A stretch of 23,118 bases of DNA from CADEFF01 sp964569315. Its GTDB lineage: Bacteria; Pseudomonadota; Alphaproteobacteria; Dongiales; Dongiaceae. Location: positions 1-23,118 of the forward strand of contig CAZMUZ010000055.1 in assembly GCA_964569315.1 (NCBI GenBank). The letters run 5' to 3'. A program made the position numbers and the translations under genes. Positions 15,706 through 23,118 of the stretch are shown piece by piece. Every line of letters starts with the position of its first letter. Position 1 is the stretch's first letter. The notes below the pieces were generated by a model, which did no database searches, had not been told where the DNA came from, and saw only the letters and a program-made list of their open reading frames with translations.

Positions 15706-17085
15706 TCAGTGCTTCGCGTGCGACTTCACCTGCTCCCAGACCGTGTCCAGCGTCTCCTTCAGGATTCGGAAGAACTCGTCGATCTGGGGGAGCGTGATGA
15801 TGAAAGGCGGCGCCATGACGACCGATGCTCCGATCGGACGGATGATAAGGCCCCGCTCGCGTGCGGCGGTCGCGATCCGTTCGCCGACCTGCAGATCGCC
15901 GGCGAAGGCGGCCTTCGCCTTGCGATCGGCGACGATCTCGAGCGCGCCCATGAGGCCGACGCCCCGCGCCTCGCCGACCAGCGGATGATCGGCGAGCGAC
16001 TGCAGCTTCGCCTGGAAAGCGGGGCCGACACGCCGCACATTCTCCAGCACGCCGCCGTCGGTGATGATCTCGAGCGACTTCAGCGCGATCGCCGAGCCGA
16101 CCGGATGACCGCCGGTGGTGAAACCATGCGGGAACTCCTCATAGCGTTCGCAGGCGGCCGTCAGCTTGCGATCGATCGTCGATGACAGCATCACCGCGCC
16201 CATCGGGAAATACCCCGCCGTCAGCACCTTCGACGCGACGATGATATCCGGCTTGATGTCGTAGGTCTGACAGCCCCAGAGATTGCCGGTCCGACCGAAA
16301 CCGCAGATCACCTCGTCCGCCACGAAGGGGATCTCGTGTTTCCGCAGCACCGTCTGGATAGCCGGGAAATATCCGGCAGGCGGCGGAACGACGCCGCCCG
16401 CCCCCATCACCGGCTCGGCGATGAAGCCTGCGATCGTCTCCGCACCTTCCTTCTGGATAAGCTTGTCGAGGTTCTGGGCGAGCCGGCTGGTGAAGGCGGC
16501 CTCGCTCTCGCCGGGTTCCGCGTAGCGCCAGTAATGCGGACAATCGGCGAACAGCACATCCGGCAGCGGCAGGCCGAAGGCCTGCACATAGTCCTTGCCG
16601 GTCAGGCTCGATGTCATGACCGTGGTGCCGTGATAGGCGTTCTTGCGCGAGATCATCTTGCGCCGCTTCGGCTGGCCGGCTCCCGCATGCATGAGCCAAA
16701 GCATTTTCACCACGGAATCGTTCGCTTCGGATCCCGAATTGGTAAAGAAAACGCGGCTCATCGGCGTGGGAGCGATGGCGAGCAGCCGCTCCGCGAGCTC
16801 CACCGTCGGCATGGTGTTGCGGCCAAAGAAGGTGTGGTAGGCGGGGAAGCGCTTATATTGCGCCGTCGCCGCCTCGACGAGCCGCGGCTCGTCATAGCCG
16901 AGCACGATGTTCCAGAGCCCGGAGTTGCCTTCGATGTAACGCTTGCCATGGACGTCGAAGACATAAATGCCCTCGCCGCGCTCCACCACCGTCGGCCCGT
17001 AAGCCCGCAGGGACGGCAGATCGGTGAAGGTATGGAAGAAGGATTGGACCTCCCTCTGCTCCCAGGAGTTGCGCTGCAGGTTCAT
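15706..17085 (-). CDS. Class III pyridoxal-phosphate aminotransferase (amine/omega-amino acid:pyruvate type)
   Basis: A 459-residue class III aminotransferase. The PLP lysine is Lys286 (IIVASKVLTAGYFPMGAV), the cofactor-binding Asp is Asp257 in VADEVICGFGRTG, and the phosphate/ring contacts NSGSEAND (116-123) and NAYHGTT (149-155) are present. The overall sequence resembles the polyamine- and omega-amino-acid:pyruvate transaminases such as Pseudomonas SpuC, which move a terminal amino group from a diamine, beta-alanine-like compound or taurine to pyruvate. ATG 17085 is preceded by GAGGGA about 10 bases upstream. It is the first gene of a minus-strand operon with the two dimethylformamidase-like subunits (19- and 14-base spacers). 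It could therefore process the amine or amino acid released by that hydrolase. The exact amino donor is not determinable from sequence. Confidence 0.92.
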   Translation of the reverse strand: MNLQRNSWEQREVQSFFHTFTDLPSLRAYGPTVVERGEGIYVFDVHGKRYIEGNSGLWNIVLGYDEPRLVEAATAQYKRFPAYHTFFGRNTMPTVELAERLLAIAPTPMSRVFFTNSGSEANDSVVKMLWLMHAGAGQPKRRKMISRKNAYHGTTVMTSSLTGKDYVQAFGLPLPDVLFADCPHYWRYAEPGESEAAFTSRLAQNLDKLIQKEGAETIAGFIAEPVMGAGGVVPPPAGYFPAIQTVLRKHEIPFVADEVICGFGRTGNLWGCQTYDIKPDIIVASKVLTAGYFPMGAVMLSSTIDRKLTAACERYEEFPHGFTTGGHPVGSAIALKSLEIITDGGVLENVRRVGPAFQAKLQSLADHPLVGEARGVGLMGALEIVADRKAKAAFAGDLQVGERIATAARERGLIIRPIGASVVMAPPFIITLPQIDEFFRILKETLDTVWEQVKSHAKH

Positions 17086-17247
17086 AGGCCGATTCCCTCT
17101 GGCGGATGTCAGACCGGGATTTCACCCCGCCGCCTCGGGCCGCGTCAATTCGCGGTCCCCGCAGAGCCGCTATGCGCCTCGGCAATCCGGGCGCGGAGTC
17201 GCGCAGGCCCGGATGCAAATGCGGCCCCGCTGCGGGGCGGATCGAGC

Positions 17248-17271
17248 GCGGAACCGAAGATTTCGTTCCGC
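17248..17271. promoter_or_regulatory. Perfect 7-bp inverted repeat in the aminotransferase/mscS divergent spacer
   Basis: GCGGAAC (17248-17254) and GTTCCGC (17265-17271) are perfect inverted copies with a 10-base spacer, giving a 17-bp centre-to-centre distance. They lie in the 294-base divergent region, 163 bases upstream of the aminotransferase start and 109 before the MscS start. A second GC hairpin (GCCCCG 17224-17229 with CGGGGC 17233-17238) is nearby. The first is a candidate operator. Confidence 0.3.
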
Positions 17272-17379
17272 ATTTCTGTCCTATCCGGCCACGACGATGT
17301 CAGATTTCCCCGGGTCGCCCCCGGCGGTCCGGTCGGATAGACTGCCTTCGCCTCGCCAACCGCCGGAGGATTCCGCTTC

Positions 17380-19638
17380 GTGCCGCATTACCTGCGCTTC
17401 TCGCTGCGGACGCTCATCGCCCCTCTCTTCCTCGTCATCCTGGTCGGGACTTTCTCCCTCGCCCTCCTGCCCGCAACCGCCATCGCCCAGGAAGCAACGG
17501 CGGATAAGGAGGCCGCGACATCGCCATCGCCCGCGACCACGCAGGAGATCGACCAGCTCATCAAGATCCTCGAGAACGAGGATGCGCGTAGCCGGCTGAT
17601 CGAACAGCTTCGCAGCGCGGCGACCGGGGAGTCCGCAAAGCCGGCGCCGACCGGAGAAGAGCCGGGCGGATTCGCGACGCGGACGCTGGCGACGCTCGCC
17701 GACGGCGCCACCTCCATCGGCGCGCATCTCTTCGATGCGCTTTCCTTCATCCAGCAGGCGCCGCGGCTGCTCAAATGGCTTCAACTCACGGCGAGCCAGC
17801 CGCACAAGCGGCAACAGATCGGCATGTCGCTGCTGCAGCTCGCGATCGCGCTCGGCGTCGGCCTCCTCATCGAAGTCGTGGTTGCGCTCGCACTCCGCCG
17901 CTTCCACGACCGGATCGGCCGCAACGGGGCGCTGGCCTTCTGGCGCAAGCTCGGGCGTGCGGGGCTGGGTCTCCTCCTCGGCCTTGTTCCAATCATCGCC
18001 TTCTGGATCGCAGCGACCACGGCCCTTGCGCTGCTGCAGCCGGCGGAGACGACCAGCCTGATCGCCGTCGTGCTCATCAACGCCCATGCGGCCGCTCAGG
18101 CGCTGGTGCTGCTGGCGCGGCAGATCCTGGCACCCCGCACACCCGGCATGCGTCTCGTGCCGCTGCCGGACAGCCTCGCTCAAAGCATCGATCGCTGGGT
18201 CCGCCGCATCGTCCGCATCGCGCTTTACGGCTATGCGCTGGCGCTCGCCACTCTGTTCGTCGGCCTGCCGCAGGTTCTGGTCTCCTTCGTGATGAAGCTG
18301 CTCGGCGTCATCATCGCGATCCTGCTGGTATTGCTGGTGCTCCGTCTCCATCGTGCCATCGCCTCGCTGGTCAAGAGCCGCCCGGCGACCTCGCGGTTCA
18401 GCGCGAGATCGCCGATCGTCCGGTTCTGGCACCTGCCGGCACTCGCCTACATCCTCATGGCACTCTTCATCTGGCTCGCGCGAACCGGCGACGCCATGGC
18501 CTATCTCGCGCGCGCGACCGTGCTGACCCTCATCGTCATCGCCGTCGGCGCCGGCATCGTAGCCGCCACGGACCATTTCCTTTTCCGGTCGATCTCCCGG
18601 ACGAGCTGGCTCGATCGGCGCGACAGCTCGTTTCGAGCGCGCGCCTTGCGCTATATCGGCGCCGCGCGCTTCGCGCTCATCGTGGCGGCCGTCTGGATCG
18701 GCATCCTGGTCATCGCCGAGGGCTGGGAGCTGGATGCCGCAGCCTGGTTCGAGGAAGTTGGCGGCATGCGTCTTGTCTCCAGCCTCGTCTCGATCGCCCT
18801 CATCGTGGCGATCGCCATCGCGGCCTGGGAAGCGGTCAGTATCGTGATCGAGCGGCGTCTCGCCGCGACCGACGACGGCACGCTCGAAGGGCTGCGCCGC
18901 GCCGCGCGGCTGCGGACGCTGATGCCGCTCTTCGACCGCATCACCTTCCTGATCCTTGCCATCTGCGTGGTCATGATCGCGCTCTCCGAGCTCGGCATCG
19001 ATATCGCACCGCTGCTGGCGGGCGCCGGGGTGGTCGGCATCGCCGTGGGCTTCGGCGCCCAGGCATTCGTCAAGGATGTGTTCGCCGGCATGTCGGCCAT
19101 TCTCGAAGGCTCCATGTCGGTCGGCGATATCGTATCGCTCGGCGACAAGGGAGGCGTGGTTGAGAGCATGTCGCTGAGGGTCCTGCGGCTTCGCGATTTC
19201 GACGGGACGGTGCACACCATCCCCTTCGGGGAAATCACGCGCATCAGCAACCGTACCAAGGACTATGCCTATGCGGTCCTGCGCGTCGCCGTCTCCTACG
19301 ATGCCGACATCGTGACGGTGCAGCGCATGATGACCGACATCGCGAAGGAAATGCGGACGGAGCCGGCCTATCGCATGGCCATCCTCGACGATATCGAGCT
19401 GCATGGCGTCGACGCCTTCGTCGATACGGGCGTGGTGCTGCTGGCGCGGCTGAAGACGGCGCCGGCGAAGCAATGGGCCGTCTATCGGGATTTCTATACC
19501 CGACTGAAGGAGCGGATGGACGATGCCGGCATCGCGTTCCAGCCGCGCGCGGCCATCGCGGGCGCCGGACTCTTCAAGAGAATCCAGGCCGCTCTTCAGG
19601 GTCAGACACCCGCAGAGGGACCGGCCGGCCCCGCATAG
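17380..19638 (+). CDS. Large MscS-family mechanosensitive channel (YbiO-like architecture)
   Basis: A 752-residue inner-membrane channel, far longer than MscS itself (about 286). Residues 1-36 are a signal peptide (cleavage expected after ATAIA), followed by an acidic, low-complexity periplasmic segment of about 90 residues. Roughly ten membrane helices follow. The pore helix is at about 540-575, with the hallmark AGAGVVGIAVGFGAQAFVKD and then ILEGSMSVGDIV. The beta domain (VHTIPFGEITRISNRTKD) and the alpha/beta C-terminal cage come last. The size and signal peptide match E. coli YbiO (741 residues). It would open under membrane tension to release solutes during osmotic downshock. The start is GTG 17380, with GGAGGA 9 bases upstream. 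It is not obviously linked to the amide cluster; it is divergent from the aminotransferase gene. Confidence 0.93.
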   Translation: MPHYLRFSLRTLIAPLFLVILVGTFSLALLPATAIAQEATADKEAATSPSPATTQEIDQLIKILENEDARSRLIEQLRSAATGESAKPAPTGEEPGGFATRTLATLADGATSIGAHLFDALSFIQQAPRLLKWLQLTASQPHKRQQIGMSLLQLAIALGVGLLIEVVVALALRRFHDRIGRNGALAFWRKLGRAGLGLLLGLVPIIAFWIAATTALALLQPAETTSLIAVVLINAHAAAQALVLLARQILAPRTPGMRLVPLPDSLAQSIDRWVRRIVRIALYGYALALATLFVGLPQVLVSFVMKLLGVIIAILLVLLVLRLHRAIASLVKSRPATSRFSARSPIVRFWHLPALAYILMALFIWLARTGDAMAYLARATVLTLIVIAVGAGIVAATDHFLFRSISRTSWLDRRDSSFRARALRYIGAARFALIVAAVWIGILVIAEGWELDAAAWFEEVGGMRLVSSLVSIALIVAIAIAAWEAVSIVIERRLAATDDGTLEGLRRAARLRTLMPLFDRITFLILAICVVMIALSELGIDIAPLLAGAGVVGIAVGFGAQAFVKDVFAGMSAILEGSMSVGDIVSLGDKGGVVESMSLRVLRLRDFDGTVHTIPFGEITRISNRTKDYAYAVLRVAVSYDADIVTVQRMMTDIAKEMRTEPAYRMAILDDIELHGVDAFVDTGVVLLARLKTAPAKQWAVYRDFYTRLKERMDDAGIAFQPRAAIAGAGLFKRIQAALQGQTPAEGPAGPA

Positions 19639-19671
19639 CGACGGAGCCGGCGCGGATCGCGGGGGCCGTGC

Positions 19672-20538
19672 CTAGGCGACCCCATGCGCCTTGAACCAGG
19701 CCTGCAGCTTTTGCCAGCCCTCGGCGGCGGGCTCCGGCCGGTAGCTCGGCCGGTAGTCGGCGAAGAAGGCATGCGGCGCGTCGGCATAGACCTCGATCGT
19801 GCTCTCGACCTTCGCGCTCTGCAGCGCCGCGCGCATCTTTTCGACATCCGAAACCGGAATTCCCTGGTCCTGCCCGCCATAGAGGCCGAGCACCGGCGTC
19901 TTGAGGCTTGCCGCAATGTCGATCGGATAGGCGGGCTGCAAATCGTTGCGGTCGCCGTCGAGGCGGCCATACCAGGCGACGCCCGCCTTCAGCTTGTCGC
20001 TATGCGCGGCATAGAGCCAGACGATGCGGCCGCCCCAGCAGAAGCCGGTGATGCCGAGCCGCGAGGTATCGGCCTTGCCGCTCGCATCCGCCCAGGCGAC
20101 CGCGGCGTCGAGATCGGCCATGACCTGCGCGTCCGGGACCTTGGCCACGATCGGGCGAATCTCGTCGATGCTCGCAAGCTTGGAAACGTCGCCCTGGCGG
20201 GCGAAGAGCTCGGGCGCGACGGCGAAGTAGCCGAGCTTGGCGAACCGCCGGCACACGTCCCTGATATGCTCATGCACCCCGAAAATCTCCTGCACGACGA
20301 GCACCGTCGGGAACGGGCCGGCACCATCCGGCATGGCGCGATAGGCGGGCACCTCGAGCCCAGCGGAAGGAATCTTCACCTCGCCCGCGACGAGCCCCGT
20401 CGTGTCTGTGGCGATCGTCTCGGCCGTGACGGGACGGACGCTGAGGGCGAAACCCGCGGCGAGCGACGCCACCATGAAGCTTCGGCGGCCGATCGAAGCG
20501 GCAGGCGTCTCGGGCAAGCTTATGTTCTTGTCCTGCAT
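19672..20538 (-). CDS. Tat-exported dienelactone hydrolase family protein
   Basis: A 288-residue alpha/beta hydrolase of the dienelactone hydrolase family. The N-terminus carries a twin-arginine signal (SIGRRSFMVASLAAGFALSV, Arg18-Arg19; cleavage probably near VTA39), so it should act in the periplasm. The family triad is present: nucleophile Cys167 in GFCWGGR, Asp224 in GGQDQGIP and His256 in APHAFFADYR; Glu84 (VVQEIFGVHEHI) is the conserved residue that interacts with the Cys in DLH. Substrates of exported members are unknown; esters or lactones are likely. ATG 20538 was chosen because AGAGGAG lies about 8 bases upstream; the frame stays open further but without support. The gene converges on mscS (33-base spacer) and is divergent from arsC. 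Confidence 0.92.
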   Translation of the reverse strand: MQDKNISLPETPAASIGRRSFMVASLAAGFALSVRPVTAETIATDTTGLVAGEVKIPSAGLEVPAYRAMPDGAGPFPTVLVVQEIFGVHEHIRDVCRRFAKLGYFAVAPELFARQGDVSKLASIDEIRPIVAKVPDAQVMADLDAAVAWADASGKADTSRLGITGFCWGGRIVWLYAAHSDKLKAGVAWYGRLDGDRNDLQPAYPIDIAASLKTPVLGLYGGQDQGIPVSDVEKMRAALQSAKVESTIEVYADAPHAFFADYRPSYRPEPAAEGWQKLQAWFKAHGVA

Positions 20539-20730
20539 GAGCTCGTCTCCTCTGAGAAGGTCGGAGGTCAAAGCTAGCGCGGTGGGTCGAGGACGCAAGC
20601 CACGAGACTGTGAGCGACGCCCGACCACAGCCATGGCACGCCCCCTCCGGATGACCCGAGGATTCGCGCTCGACCTGCGCCCGAGAACGGCCTATCTCAG
20701 GGGTATCAGGCTCTTGCGCCGGAGGAGACG

Positions 20731-21117
20731 ATGCCGAAACCGACCCCAGACGTCATCATCTATCACAACCCGGCTTGCGGCACCTCCCGCAACACCCTCG
20801 CCATGATCCGCGAGGCCGGCATCGAGCCGCGGATCGTGGAGTATCTGAAGGCGCCGCCGGAGCGCGACGAGCTCGCCGAAATCATCCAGAAATCCGGTCT
20901 CACGGTGCGCGAGGCGATCCGCGAGAAGTCGCCGGCCTATGCCGAGCTCAAGCTCGACAATCCGAAGCTTTCGGCCGACAAACTGCTCGACGCGATGGTC
21001 GCCAATCCCGAGCTGATCAACCGGCCCTTCGTGATCACGCCGCAAGGTATGCGGCTCTGCCGGCCGGCGGAGCGGGTGAAGGAAATTCTGCCCGGCGCCC
21101 CGAGGTCCGGGCGTTAA
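20731..21117 (+). CDS. arsC: Glutaredoxin-dependent arsenate reductase ArsC
   Basis: A 128-residue cytoplasmic enzyme that reduces arsenate to arsenite with glutaredoxin/glutathione. The active-site motif YHNPACGTSRNT gives catalytic Cys16. Matching to E. coli ArsC (Cys12, Arg60, Arg94, Arg107) with an offset of 4 gives Cys16, Arg64, Arg98 and Arg111, all present, so it is expected to be a true ArsC and not a redox-dead Spx/YffB relative. It is slightly shorter than the plasmid enzyme (141 residues) at the C-terminus. GGAGGAG lies 3 bases before ATG 20731. The next gene, 42 bases on, is an MFS transporter. No arsR, arsB, acr3 or arsH gene is in view, so regulation and efflux partners are unresolved. 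Confidence 0.94.
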   Translation: MPKPTPDVIIYHNPACGTSRNTLAMIREAGIEPRIVEYLKAPPERDELAEIIQKSGLTVREAIREKSPAYAELKLDNPKLSADKLLDAMVANPELINRPFVITPQGMRLCRPAERVKEILPGAPRSGR

Positions 21118-21159
21118 GCCGCTTCCCCACTCGACAGGCCGGCGCGAGGCCGTTCCGAC

Positions 21160-22416
21160 GTGAGCACATCGCCGGCAGCCCAGGAAGCATCCGGGACGGC
21201 CCCCAGCCGGGGCCTTTTCATCGCCGGCCTCGGCATCGGACAGATCTGCTCCTGGGGCTCGCTCTATTACAGCTTCCCGATCATCGCCGAGGCGATGGCG
21301 CCCGAGCTCGGCTACAGCAAGCCCGCGCTCTACGGCGCCGCCACCCTTGGCCTTCTGGTTGCCGGCCTCGCGGCCTATCCGGTCGGGGCGGCGATCGACC
21401 GGGGTCATGGCCGGCAGATCATGGGCGGCGGCGCGTTGCTCGCGGGACTGATGCTGCTCCTCTGGGCGATGGCCGAGAGCCTCGTGCCCTTCTATCTGGC
21501 TCTGGCAGGGCTGGGCCTCGCCCAGGCCGCGACGCTCTATGAGCCCGCTTTCGCGGTCATCGCCCGCCGTTTCGGACCCGTCGACGCGCGGCGCGGCATC
21601 ACCAGCGTCACGCTCTGGGGCGGTTTCGCCGGCACCGTCTTCATCCCCGCCATCCAGCTAATGGTCGACGGGATCGGCTGGCGCGGGGCGCTCGCGGTCC
21701 TCGCCGGCGTCAACATCCTGATCTGTGCCGGTCTCTATATCGCGCTCATCCGGAAGTCGGACGATCATGGTCATGCCGTCGCAGCGGCGGCAGGCGCAGT
21801 TCCGCAACGGGAAGCGGATCGGAATGCGCTCCGAATGGCGCTTCGTTCTTCCGTCTTCTGGTCCCTCGCCGTTTCCTTCATCGGCTACGCCGCGATCTTC
21901 TCGACGCTCGGCTATCACTTCTATCCGCTGCTGATCGAGCGCGGGCTCGATATCGGCCATGTGATTCTGGCGCTCTCGGTCATGGGACCGTCGCAAGTGG
22001 CGGCGCGCGTCGTCGTCTGGGCGCTGGGGCCGAAAGCGTCGGTCCGCTGGATCGGCGCGCTCACCGTGCTCGCCTTTCCGGTCGCCCTCACCGCCCTCGC
22101 GCTCGCGCCCCCGGATTTCCTGCTGATCGTGTTGATCCTGATCCTTCACGCCGGGGCCAACGGCATCATGACGATCATCCGTGGTCTGGCCGTGCCGGAG
22201 ATGCTGAGCCGCCATGCTTACGGCGCCATCAATGGCGCCTTGTCGGCGCCGGTGATGCTGAGCCGAGCCTTCGCGCCCGTCATCGCCGCCGCGTTATGGT
22301 CGGCGGAAGGGTCTTACGAGTGGGTGCTGATCGCGCTCGTCCTCTGCTCGTTCCTGGTCGCGGGCGGCTTCTGGAACGCCACGCTGCTGACCCGCCCCCG
22401 CAAGTCGGGCGCATAG
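21160..22416 (+). CDS. MFS transporter, probably co-transcribed with arsC
   Basis: A 418-residue major facilitator superfamily protein with about 12 hydrophobic helices in two halves separated by a polar loop near residues 200-225. The cytoplasmic loop after helix 2 (VGAAIDRGHGRQIMGGG) is a recognisable MFS motif A. The first helix has the GQICSWGSLYYSF sequence. The substrate cannot be read. Some MFS proteins in arsenic loci export arsenite or organoarsenicals (ArsK, ArsJ), but I see no diagnostic match here, so this is only a contextual suggestion. The start is GTG 21160, with GAGG about 12 bases upstream. The 42-base gap after arsC and the strong hairpin after this gene indicate a two-gene transcript. 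Confidence 0.85.
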   Translation: MSTSPAAQEASGTAPSRGLFIAGLGIGQICSWGSLYYSFPIIAEAMAPELGYSKPALYGAATLGLLVAGLAAYPVGAAIDRGHGRQIMGGGALLAGLMLLLWAMAESLVPFYLALAGLGLAQAATLYEPAFAVIARRFGPVDARRGITSVTLWGGFAGTVFIPAIQLMVDGIGWRGALAVLAGVNILICAGLYIALIRKSDDHGHAVAAAAGAVPQREADRNALRMALRSSVFWSLAVSFIGYAAIFSTLGYHFYPLLIERGLDIGHVILALSVMGPSQVAARVVVWALGPKASVRWIGALTVLAFPVALTALALAPPDFLLIVLILILHAGANGIMTIIRGLAVPEMLSRHAYGAINGALSAPVMLSRAFAPVIAAALWSAEGSYEWVLIALVLCSFLVAGGFWNATLLTRPRKSGA

Positions 22417-22431
22417 TCGACGGCAGGATGC

Positions 22432-22464
22432 GGAAACGGCGGCGTTGAAGACGCCGCCGTTTCC
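22432..22464. terminator. Perfect 14-bp hairpin between convergent genes
   Basis: GGAAACGGCGGCGT (22432-22445) and ACGCCGCCGTTTCC (22451-22464) pair perfectly around TGAAG. It lies 15 bases past the MFS stop and 43 bases past the stop of the convergent DUF4142 gene. The AAAC/GTTT base of the stem leaves a short T run in either direction, so it probably ends both transcripts. Confidence 0.85.
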
Positions 22465-22507
22465 TTCGCCATCCGTCCTCGCCAACAAGCGAGGCGGCTA
22501 TCCGGTT

Positions 22508-23118
22508 CTACAGGCTCGCGCGGACGTTCCGCGCCATCGCCAGATGGTCCCGGACGACGGGGACAGCCGCCTGCGCGGCTGCGCGAAGATCCGGATCCTG
22601 GCCGTAGCCAGCCTGGCGCTGGAAGACACGCAGCGCTCGCTCATGCGCCATGACCATATGCTCCATGTAGGCGCGGTCGAAGCCCTTGCCGCTGAGCGAG
22701 GCCAGCCGGTTGTAGGTCGTGACGTCATTCGGATCCGGCGACCAGCTCACCGTCATGCCGCGACGGATGACGCGACGATCGAGATCGTCGGCCATGAGCC
22801 GATGGTCGTTCAGCATACGATAGGCGAAATCGCGCACCTGCGGCGTCACCGCTCGGGCCGAGGCGAGCTGCGCCAGCTCGATCTCGGCACTTCCCGATGC
22901 TGCCGCCGTGCGCACGAAATTCACGTCCTGCTGAGAGAAGGCGGGCGCCGCCGGCACGATGCCGGGCGCCGGCATCGCCGTACTGTAGATGCCGGGGGAG
23001 CTGTAGGTGCTCGGCGCCGGGTATGTTCCGGCCGGATAGGTTCCGGCGGGGTAGGTGCCGGCCGGATAGGTTGTGGCCGGACTAGCGGGGTAGGCCGGGT
23101 ACGTGGACGTATAGGGAT
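22508..23118 (-). CDS. DUF4142 domain protein with Tyr-Pro-Ala-Gly-Thr repeats (5' end cut by window edge)
   Basis: The frame is open from the right edge to TAG at 22508, giving 202 visible residues. An internal ATG at 22975 is probably not the start because the frame continues upstream without a stop. The N-terminal visible ~60 residues are low-complexity, with four PAGTY-type pentapeptides followed by PAPSTYSSPGIYSTA. The remaining ~140 residues are a DUF4142 helical bundle (FSQQDVNFVRTAAASGSAEI, VRDFAYRMLNDH, AYMEHMVMAHERAL). DUF4142 proteins are usually exported, ferritin-like four-helix proteins of unknown function; a signal peptide would lie beyond the edge. It converges with the MFS gene and shares the hairpin terminator with it. 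Confidence 0.85.
   Translation of the reverse strand, partial: PYTSTYPAYPASPATTYPAGTYPAGTYPAGTYPAPSTYSSPGIYSTAMPAPGIVPAAPAFSQQDVNFVRTAAASGSAEIELAQLASARAVTPQVRDFAYRMLNDHRLMADDLDRRVIRRGMTVSWSPDPNDVTTYNRLASLSGKGFDRAYMEHMVMAHERALRVFQRQAGYGQDPDLRAAAQAAVPVVRDHLAMARNVRASL
23021..23080 (-). repeat. Four 15-bp coding minisatellite units
   Basis: Four 15-bp units (23021-23035, 23036-23050, 23051-23065, 23066-23080) each encode Pro-Ala-(Gly/Thr)-Thr-Tyr in frame on the minus strand. The units differ mostly at third codon positions, and degenerate copies flank both sides. Being in-frame, changes in copy number would not break the gene. Confidence 0.8.

Overview
The window is GC-rich, gene-dense bacterial DNA. 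Family content (dipeptide-type ABC operon, PuuR-like regulator, old-yellow-enzyme/TMADH-type oxidoreductase, N,N-dimethylformamidase-like enzyme, DUF4142 protein, large MscS channel), ATGA start/stop overlaps and some TTG/GTG starts fit an alphaproteobacterium, perhaps of a Rhodospirillales- or Rhizobiales-like lineage. No rRNA, tRNA, CRISPR array, transposase or phage gene was seen. Both window edges cut through genes, and one 100-N assembly gap lies at 15332-15431.

Layout. 1-3774 (minus strand): a PuuR-like XRE-cupin regulator cut by the left edge, a YpfJ-type membrane zinc peptidase, and a 661-residue FMN/[4Fe-4S]/NAD(P)-binding oxidoreductase that starts at TTG. 4019-5228: two convergent response regulators, one receiver-only and one OmpR type, with no histidine kinase in view. 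5229-5699: a 471-base stretch without a credible gene. 5700-12960 (plus strand): an amidase-signature hydrolase, then a complete five-gene peptide/nickel-family ABC importer (binding protein, two permeases, two ATPases). 12977-17085 (minus strand, convergent with the importer): a class III aminotransferase, a small subunit and a large subunit resembling N,N-dimethylformamidase. 17380-19638: a large MscS-family channel. 19672-20538 (minus): a Tat-exported dienelactone-hydrolase-family protein. 20731-22416: arsenate reductase ArsC followed by an MFS transporter, closed by a perfect 14-bp hairpin. 22508-23118 (minus): a DUF4142 protein with a Tyr-Pro-Ala-Gly-Thr repeat, cut by the right edge.

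The most coherent unit is 5700-17085: importer, two unrelated amide-bond hydrolases and an amine/omega-amino-acid transaminase. The simplest reading is a scavenging route for an amide or N-acylated amine: uptake, hydrolysis to amine plus acid, then transamination. Only one dimethylformamidase-type system (for DMF itself) is well characterised, so the natural substrate here is unknown; this is the best candidate in the window for undescribed biology. The 100-N gap falls inside the small-subunit gene but is flanked by identical 55-base ends; collapsing them restores one intact 107-codon frame, so the gap is almost certainly an assembly artefact.
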